Positions 43,102-48,211 of a stretch of 48,211 bases of DNA are shown here, piece by piece. Position numbers and translations under genes: made by a program. The DNA is from Pleurocapsa sp. MO_226.B13 (GTDB lineage: Bacteria; Cyanobacteriota; Cyanobacteriia; Cyanobacteriales; Xenococcaceae), in assembly GCA_030064795.1 (NCBI GenBank), contig JASJEI010000026.1, positions 1 through 48,211 on the forward strand, read 5' to 3'. The notes under the pieces are model-generated. The model saw nothing but the letters and a program-made list of their open reading frames with translations, was not told where the DNA came from and made no database searches. Within the stretch, counting starts at the first letter, position 1, and each line of letters starts with the position of its first letter.

Positions 43102-44532
43102 TTATTGTAGAGGTATATATACTCTGGTTTTGGCGCGGGTTAGTGCGGTGTAAAGCATTTTTTGTAAGTCGGGACAACCGCGTATATCTTCTGTATCGAT
43201 GAACACGTAATCGATGCTAGAGCCTTGAGCTTTGTGTACCGTCAAACTATAAGCATAGGTGACATCATCAAAAGTTTTAGATAAATCAAAATATTTACGC
43301 CACTGTTTTTTTTCTACGTATAGTTTAATTTGCTCGTCTCTGAGCTTTGCAGCTTCTTCGGTTAAGATAGACAGATTTACTTCAAAACCTGTATCGGTCA
43401 TAACTGGAACTGAGCGATATTGATAGATTATTTTATCAAATGATAGTTGTTCGATCGCCCCTGACCCGATTACAGAACACTCTTCACAATTGTTGATTAA
43501 AATTCCCCATTTATTTTTGCCTTTTTTCCCAGGACGAGGACGAAATAAAGGTTTTTTGGCGATTAATCTATCTCCTGGTACGTAGGGGGGAGAATCTTTA
43601 CCCCATAGACGCGATCGCACAAATTTATTAGCCGAATCTGCTGTTTTGTTTCTCCAGACTAGTAATCTGGCGTAGTCGGGATCTGTTTTGTATTGCTCTG
43701 ATTTGAAATATTCGGTGACGGTTTCTAACCATTGTTGGCGAGGTTGACAGACAACTGTACCATCTTTGCTACTCTCAAAAGGATAGACAATACGGTTATA
43801 GCGATCGCCACTGCGAATCTTTTCGGCGACAACCGCTATTTCCCCCTCATAGCGGACAATTTCATCTAGGGAGGTGGCGCGATCGATCTGCTCTGAAACA
43901 GCAACAATTGGGCTTGATTCTTTGACTGGTGGTAGTTGGGCCGAATCTCCTACAAATACTACCTTAGTGTTGATGGTAAGAGCGATCGCCTTAACTATTT
44001 CCTCAAAATTGCTGCGGTTAATCATCGAAAACTCATCAACAATTATTACTTCATAATTATCGAATTGAGCTTCACCACTAGAAGTAAATTCTTCTAAACC
44101 AGTTTCCTCATTAATTTCTGGTTGTTGACCTAATAGTTGGGCTATGGTTTTGACATCGATACTAATACCCATTGACATAGCAACCCGAACTAAATTCTTG
44201 GCTGCTTTGTTGGTCGGTGCAGCTGCGACAAACTCTAATTCTTGAGATTTTAGCCACTTAATAAAATGACAAATTAAAAAGCTTTTTCCCGTCCCCGCAT
44301 AACCACTGAGGCGAAAAAAGCGATGCCCCCATTCGGGGATAAACGACCCCGCGTTATGCGAAGCCCTAAAGGACTCGCTGCGCATCGCGGTATCCTTTAG
44401 GACAGGCGCAAGGGAATGCGCATCAAGACAGCTTTCATTGCTCTGTATAAATGATTTTAATTTAGATAAAGCCTGTCGTTGGGCAGTCGTTAGCTTTTTT
44501 ACCGAGGTATCTTCAGCCTGGGATTTTACCAT
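43102..44532 (-). CDS. SF1B DNA helicase (Dda/RecD2-like) with repeat insertion
   Basis: The 476-residue AAA ATPase has Walker A SGYAGTGKSF near 84-94, IVDEFSMINR Walker B near 173, GDSAQLPPV motif III near 205, and the UvrD-C-like motif VI region SLTVHKAQGSSIDYVFID near 430. Motifs and length fit the Dda/RecD2-like SF1B helicases. Its N-terminal segment LKDTAMRSESFRASHN (about 46-61) is encoded by a 47-bp repeat identical to an intergenic copy at 17096-17142, in frame and before Walker A. The core motifs are untouched, so the protein may still work. Confidence 0.85.
   Translation of the reverse strand: MVKSQAEDTSVKKLTTAQRQALSKLKSFIQSNESCLDAHSLAPVLKDTAMRSESFRASHNAGSFIPEWGHRFFRLSGYAGTGKSFLICHFIKWLKSQELEFVAAAPTNKAAKNLVRVAMSMGISIDVKTIAQLLGQQPEINEETGLEEFTSSGEAQFDNYEVIIVDEFSMINRSNFEEIVKAIALTINTKVVFVGDSAQLPPVKESSPIVAVSEQIDRATSLDEIVRYEGEIAVVAEKIRSGDRYNRIVYPFESSKDGTVVCQPRQQWLETVTEYFKSEQYKTDPDYARLLVWRNKTADSANKFVRSRLWGKDSPPYVPGDRLIAKKPLFRPRPGKKGKNKWGILINNCEECSVIGSGAIEQLSFDKIIYQYRSVPVMTDTGFEVNLSILTEEAAKLRDEQIKLYVEKKQWRKYFDLSKTFDDVTYAYSLTVHKAQGSSIDYVFIDTEDIRGCPDLQKMLYTALTRAKTRVYIPLQ
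44354..44400. repeat. 47-bp palindromic repeat, in-frame copy in the helicase gene
   Basis: The sequence is identical to 17096-17142. Here the pair CTAAAGGA / TCCTTTAG extends to CCTAAAGGA / TCCTTTAGG. Read on the minus strand it codes for LKDTAMRSESFRASH in frame. It is reminiscent of Rickettsia palindromic elements that insert in genes without stopping them. Confidence 0.85.
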
Positions 44533-44639
44533 CGCTTTGAATTAAATTTAGTAGGCACTATCATTTTGTTGAGATTAATATTCTCTTTAATATAAATTAA
44601 GTAAAAAAGCTACCTACACCCAAGATCGGCAAAGCAAAT

Positions 44640-44819
44640 TTAGACGACCAAAATTAGTTCTTGAACTATTTGTCCTGCTGAGTTTGTCACCTCAAGTACT
44701 GTCAAGCTACCTTCGATTCTTTCTCTGCATTGGCGATCGCCCGCTGTGATGATGGAGTCTATCTCTGTTTTCAAGGTTTCTAACTGACAAAATTGCTGAA
44801 TAGTTAAGTTATTCATCAT
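44640..44819 (-). CDS. Hypothetical 59-residue protein
   Basis: The frame codes for a soluble, acidic-to-neutral small protein (MMNNLTIQQFCQLETLKTEI at the start, EGSLTVLEVTNSAGQIVQ in the middle, LILVV at the end). A helix is followed by a beta-rich half. I do not recognise it. The ATG has no strong Shine-Dalgarno, but the frame is clean and its amino-acid pattern looks like a folded protein. It lies between the helicase and the 161-residue hypothetical, all on the minus strand. Confidence 0.5.
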   Translation of the reverse strand: MMNNLTIQQFCQLETLKTEIDSIITAGDRQCRERIEGSLTVLEVTNSAGQIVQELILVV

Positions 44820-44980
44820 TAAAACTTTATACTTATTTTATTGTTTCTTTGCATTTGCTGTTTTAAGTTAACATGAAGCCAAAGTAAATTTTGTGATCCC
44901 AAACAGAGATAATCCCGATCGCCATTTAACCTAGTAGATAAAATTTTAATGTTGTGGGCATTGCCCACTCGACACTAGAT

Positions 44981-45466
44981 TTATAAAACTTTGTGGGTAT
45001 GGGAATGCTGCTTAACGTTGTCCTCGGTACTGACTACCTTAGAATTATTTAAAACTCTTTTTCGTTCCAGAGAATAATTAAAATCTTGCTTAGTTGTCCC
45101 TAGAGGGATGTGTTGTTTAGCTTCGGGACGGCTTTTATAAGTACGGGTGGCTGCTGCGACTCTTTCTGCAAAGCGATCGCATAAATTTATTTTTTCCTCA
45201 TTCTGAAGCTCTTTAGGTATTTGTACTGTATCAGACTGAAAAATTTCTCCCAAAGTTTTAGAACAAGCCAATTTGTAAGAAGTGGGAATTCCCTTAACCA
45301 GTGCTTCTAAAGCAGCAGAAGGAATGGGTTCTAATACCTGTAACTGCTCTATTTCGCCGTCTTCTCGCAGAAAGCAAGTTGCTAAACCCAAAACACAGTA
45401 GTCCTCTGAAGATAGATCGGATGCTTGAGCAAATAGAGTTGCATTAGTCATATCGTTAAACATCAA
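44981..45466 (-). CDS. Hypothetical protein, 161 residues
   Basis: The family is unrecognised. The N-terminal half is ordered-looking (ATLFAQASDLSSEDYCVLGLATCFLREDGEIEQLQVLEPIPSAALEALVKGIPTSY). The C-terminal half is charged and ends in a polar, His-rich tail (KQHSHTHKVL). No membrane segment is present. The translation start is uncertain: ATGs at 45466, 45463 and 45451 are possible, and a terminator-like hairpin lies just 13 bp before the first. It is on the same strand as sqdB, 270 bp downstream. Confidence 0.65.
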   Translation of the reverse strand: MMFNDMTNATLFAQASDLSSEDYCVLGLATCFLREDGEIEQLQVLEPIPSAALEALVKGIPTSYKLACSKTLGEIFQSDTVQIPKELQNEEKINLCDRFAERVAAATRTYKSRPEAKQHIPLGTTKQDFNYSLERKRVLNNSKVVSTEDNVKQHSHTHKVL

Positions 45467-45478
45467 TATAAATAAAAT

Positions 45479-45499
45479 CCCTAGCGGGTTGAGCTAGGG
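45479..45499 (-). terminator. Terminator-like hairpin before the 161-residue gene
   Basis: On the minus strand CCCTAGC pairs with GCTAGGG (7 bp, loop TCAACCC), and ATTTTATTT follows. It lies only 13 bp before the first ATG of the downstream gene. It may end read-through from sqdB or act as an attenuator. Confidence 0.6.
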
Positions 45500-45645
45500 C
45501 TAAAAGCCAACATATGAGTGAATGTAGTTTAAAATGTCTCATTTTTGACAACTTTGAGAACCAATTGTGACAAAAGCCAACATTTTTTATCAAACCTTAT
45601 CAAAAATATCCACAACCAACGAGCGGGAAAAACCAGTAATCTGAA

Positions 45646-45674
45646 GACAAAAACAGGGTGGAAATTGTCCACCC
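45646..45674 (-). terminator. Intrinsic terminator of sqdB
   Basis: On the minus strand GGGTGG pairs with CCACCC (loop ACAATTT), and TGTTTTTG follows, 63 bp after the sqdB stop. A second, perfect hairpin GGCTGGG-TTT-CCCAGCC lies at 45690-45706, between this and sqdB. Confidence 0.8.
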
Positions 45675-45736
45675 TTAAAAAATCAACATGGCTGGGTTTC
45701 CCAGCCGTGCTTCGCCATCAATTCAATTTCAGCGCA

Positions 45737-46957
45737 CTACACTGCACTGGTTTCTACAGACTTAACACCATTGTTTTCCGATGCTGCTTCTTTTTTCTGA
45801 ATCCATAAAGAGGTACAGGGGATTTTACTTTTATCGCAACGATGAGCATATTTTTTAGCTACTTCAGTTACTTCTTTGAGCAATCCTTGACTAAGAGTAG
45901 TCGGTTTTAGTCCCAGATCGAGAAATCGCTGGTTTTTCACAAATAGCTCATTTTCTGGTGCTTCATTGCGGGGATTTTCTAAATAAGCAATCTCTCCCCC
46001 AGTCATATCTGCAACCATTTTAGCCAGGTCTCTGACGCGATGGGTTTCGGTCATTTGGTTGAGAATTCTGACTCGTTCGCCTTTGGAGGGAGGATTTTCA
46101 ATCGCCAGTTGTACGCAGCGTACTGTATCTTTAATGTGAATAAAGGCTCTTGTCTGTCCTCCAGTACCGTGTACCGTTAAAGGATAGCCGATCGCAGCCT
46201 GCATCAAGAAACGATTCAGTACTGTACCGTAGTCACCATCGTAGTCAAAACGGTTAACTAGCTTTTCGTGCATTAGAGTTTCGGGAGTATTGGTTCCCCA
46301 AACGATACCTTGGTGGAGGTCGGTAACTCGAATCCCGTCGTTTTTATTGTAATAATAGAAAAATAGCTGATCCTGGGTTTTGGTCATGTGATAGACGCTA
46401 CCAGGATTTGCAGGATAAAGGATTTCTTGCTGAATGCGATCGCCATTATCGGTGACAACTTCTACATCTAGATAGCCTTCGGGAATCTTCATTCCCGCCG
46501 TACCGTAGCCATAGACCCCCATAGTACCTAAGTGTACTAAATGAATATCTAATCCCGATTCGACGATGGCACAAAGTAAATTGTTAGTAGCGTTGAGATT
46601 ATTGTTTACTGTATAGCGTTTGTGTTTGGAAGACTTCATCGAATAGGGTGCAGCTCGTTGTTCGGCAAAGTGAACGATTGCATCGGGTTGTTCTGCCAAA
46701 ATCAAACTTAACAGGCGATCGTATTCTTCGGCTATATCAATATTGTAAAATTTAATTTCTTTTCCAGAAACGCTTTTCCAAGTGCTTAATCTTTGTCCAA
46801 TAGGTGCAATAGGAGTCAGAGAACTAACTTCTAGTTCATTATCTATGTTACGTCTAGATAAATTATCGACAATAACTACTTCATGGTCGAGATTCGATAA
46901 GTGTAGTGAGGTGGGCCAGCCACAAAAACCGTCTCCCCCAAGAATGATAACTTTCAT
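45737..46957 (-). CDS. sqdB: UDP-sulfoquinovose synthase
   Basis: SqdB uses UDP-glucose and sulfite to make UDP-sulfoquinovose, the headgroup donor of the thylakoid lipid SQDG. The 406-residue short-chain dehydrogenase-like protein has the NAD loop GGDGFCGWPTSLHL, FAEQRAAPYSM, HLGTMGVYGYG with the active-site Thr, YHMTK (YxxxK catalytic pair), WGTNTPET and RFDYDGDYGTVLNRFL. The length is typical for SQD1-type enzymes. sqdX, its usual partner, is not adjacent here. Two hairpins follow the stop codon, so it is likely monocistronic. It is 309 bp downstream of a sulfotransferase gene. Confidence 0.97.
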   Translation of the reverse strand: MKVIILGGDGFCGWPTSLHLSNLDHEVVIVDNLSRRNIDNELEVSSLTPIAPIGQRLSTWKSVSGKEIKFYNIDIAEEYDRLLSLILAEQPDAIVHFAEQRAAPYSMKSSKHKRYTVNNNLNATNNLLCAIVESGLDIHLVHLGTMGVYGYGTAGMKIPEGYLDVEVVTDNGDRIQQEILYPANPGSVYHMTKTQDQLFFYYYNKNDGIRVTDLHQGIVWGTNTPETLMHEKLVNRFDYDGDYGTVLNRFLMQAAIGYPLTVHGTGGQTRAFIHIKDTVRCVQLAIENPPSKGERVRILNQMTETHRVRDLAKMVADMTGGEIAYLENPRNEAPENELFVKNQRFLDLGLKPTTLSQGLLKEVTEVAKKYAHRCDKSKIPCTSLWIQKKEAASENNGVKSVETSAV

Positions 46958-47266
46958 ATTTTACTCCCAACTATAAAATTCATAATTAAACGACTCGGTT
47001 TTAAATTGAATCGTCAAAATAGCAACTTAGAATATTTAACCAAACTTTATGCCCTTATTATCGTTTTTACCTGAGAATTGTGTTGCAGTATACTGGATAT
47101 CAATTTAGAAGCAGCATTTGTCTTTGTCTTCGAGAATATTTTTCTGACACTTACTTGTCATCTCAAGAGAAATAGTCCAGCCAGTCTCGAAGTGAGCTTA
47201 TCTTAACCCCAAGCACGTAGCGAAGCCATGCGGGAAGGTTTATCGCCTTAATTCCCATCTTTTATT
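46958..47266. other. Intergenic stretch sqdB / sulfotransferase
   Basis: These 309 bp hold the sqdB promoter region and, near 47204-47240, a GC-rich repeat of the AGCGAAGCCATGCGGGAAGG type common in cyanobacteria. No gene or riboswitch is recognised. Confidence 0.5.
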
Positions 47267-48124
47267 TTATATTGATAGCCAATGCGTCAGATCTCTATCG
47301 ATAAATTGAGAAAGCTGTTCGATATCTTGCCGATAGAAATTTGCTAGCTCTTTTTGCTTGGCAGTTGACAATTGAGGATATTCTTTTTCCGTAGAGTTAA
47401 GGTGATGAAATTTATCATTAAAACCTCGCTCTTTTAGGGTGCTTAAGATTCTTCTCCCGATTTCGTTGTTATTATTAATCCAGCGATAAATAGCGACTAG
47501 TAATGTATAGAGTTTGGCAAATCTCTGTCTTGGTTGTTTGGTATAACTTTGTTTGTATAGGGCTGAATTCTCAAAGTTAGAGTCTACTCCCAAAAAATCA
47601 AACACATCGGTCAACACTTTCTCAGGATTAGCTTTAATATCGTCATAAATAATAAACTTTAAATTATTGGGCGGAAACAGCCCAACAAATTTAGATATGT
47701 GTCGATAATAAAGACTTTCTCGGACAATTATTGATTCTAGATCTAACTCTCTTTCTAGATCTTCGCTAACGGTGTTGTACCTCAATTCCATGCAATATTG
47801 AGAATATGCTCTTTCAATCGGATTACGCAACATGAAGAGTAACTTCATATCGGGATTAAAAGCATAAATCCTACTAGGGCATTCATCATCAATGAAATAA
47901 GAAGGAGATAATTCACCGACTGCTTTTTGCTCTCGAACATCTTTAAAAAAAGACAGATACCATTGCTCACCTTGAGCGTATTTGTAGCTAAAATAATTAA
48001 CTTCTTTTAGCGAGGGTACAAAAACTTCTGGATGCTCGTTGAGACATTGATAAAGCCAAGTAGTTGCAGCTTTAGTAGCACCAACTAAGAGAAAATTAGG
48101 AGTTCTTTTTTCTACTGACACCAT
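47267..48124 (-). CDS. Sulfotransferase domain-containing protein
   Basis: The 285-residue sulfotransferase uses PAPS. The 5'-phosphosulfate-binding loop is GATKAATTWLYQCLNEHP near 15-32, with the lysine typical of the family. KEVNYF is near 41, and the 3'-phosphate site LRNPIERAYSQYCMEL near 98-113. The fold matches heparan-sulfate N-deacetylase/sulfotransferase-like bacterial enzymes that sulfate sugars in exopolysaccharides or glycolipids. The acceptor is unknown. It lies upstream of sqdB on the same strand, but 309 bp apart, so a joint role is only suggestive. Confidence 0.9.
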   Translation of the reverse strand: MVSVEKRTPNFLLVGATKAATTWLYQCLNEHPEVFVPSLKEVNYFSYKYAQGEQWYLSFFKDVREQKAVGELSPSYFIDDECPSRIYAFNPDMKLLFMLRNPIERAYSQYCMELRYNTVSEDLERELDLESIIVRESLYYRHISKFVGLFPPNNLKFIIYDDIKANPEKVLTDVFDFLGVDSNFENSALYKQSYTKQPRQRFAKLYTLLVAIYRWINNNNEIGRRILSTLKERGFNDKFHHLNSTEKEYPQLSTAKQKELANFYRQDIEQLSQFIDRDLTHWLSI

Positions 48125-48140
48125 TGTTAATACCAGTTCT

Positions 48141-48194
48141 CAAAAGTCATTGGAGACTTAGTTTTCATTCAAAATTCAAAATTCAAAATTCAAA
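48141..48194 (+). repeat. 24-bp repeat copy B and ATTCAAA heptamers
   Basis: 48141-48164 is the second copy of the repeat at 1-24. Four ATTCAAA units then follow in register (48167-48194). Both lie upstream of the sulfotransferase gene. Confidence 0.75.
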
Positions 48195-48211
48195 AACTAA
48201 ACATAGTAGGG

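Noticed and set aside
45545..45808. Plus-strand 87-residue frame overlapping the 3' end of sqdB
   Set aside because: It reads through two strong hairpins and the sqdB coding region, has an odd composition and no ribosome-binding site.

Overview
The window is cyanobacterial chromosome. The evidence is the very dense HIP1 palindrome (GCGATCGC) and genes specific to oxygenic phototrophs: acsF (chlorophyll ring E cyclase), pcyA (bilin reductase), crtR, menC, sqdB, a Calvin-type class II aldolase and a kinase fused to GUN4. The DNA is fairly AT-rich. Heptamer tandem repeats and palindromic repeats like those of filamentous and baeocytous cyanobacteria lie between genes. I cannot name the genus. 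Most of the window is ordinary core genome with mostly single-gene transcription units.

Layout. 1-8.5 kb: Uma2-type nuclease, a small RNA ligase, acsF, smpB, a broken methyltransferase, clpB and a zinc-ribbon/kinase/GUN4 protein. 8.5-13.2 kb: a frameshifted DoxX gene, an EF-Ts-like protein without its N-terminal domain, pcyA, a 57-residue TatA, a response regulator with a dead GGDEF domain and an M41-like membrane protease. 13.1-26.1 kb: creatininase-family hydrolase, GIY-YIG protein, a second Ser/Thr kinase, nagA, purE, crtR (with an HLR1-like RpaB box), menC, nnr, an OmpR-type regulator, a K+ channel and argD. 26.2-27.6 kb: an IS982-family element with terminal inverted repeats and a 7-bp target duplication, whose transposase is broken by two frameshifts. 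28.1-34.4 kb: tRNA-Gln(UUG), a lipase-like hydrolase, an alkyltransferase-like protein, rsmA, a DALR-domain protein, a Crp/Fnr regulator and the aldolase. 34.5-34.7 kb: a sequence that folds by eye into a 6S RNA-like rod. 34.8-43 kb: M16 protease, a small membrane protein, a TagA/WecG glycosyltransferase with MshEN-like repeats, inositol-3-phosphate synthase, a stand-alone fatty acyl-AMP ligase, a GNAT enzyme, a CarS-like CDP-lipid synthase and a DUF4334 protein. 43-48.2 kb: an SF1 helicase carrying an in-frame palindromic repeat, small hypothetical genes, sqdB and a sulfotransferase.

Themes. acsF, the GUN4 kinase and pcyA all touch tetrapyrrole metabolism. sqdB, the fatty acyl-AMP ligase, inositol-phosphate synthase and the CarS-like protein suggest lipid headgroup chemistry between 38 and 47 kb. 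I see no defence island, CRISPR array or prophage. The most noteworthy items are the 6S-like RNA gene, the 47-bp palindromic repeat found both between genes and inside the helicase gene, the glycosyltransferase-MshEN fusion, and the inositol/acyl-AMP/CDP-lipid gene neighbourhood.
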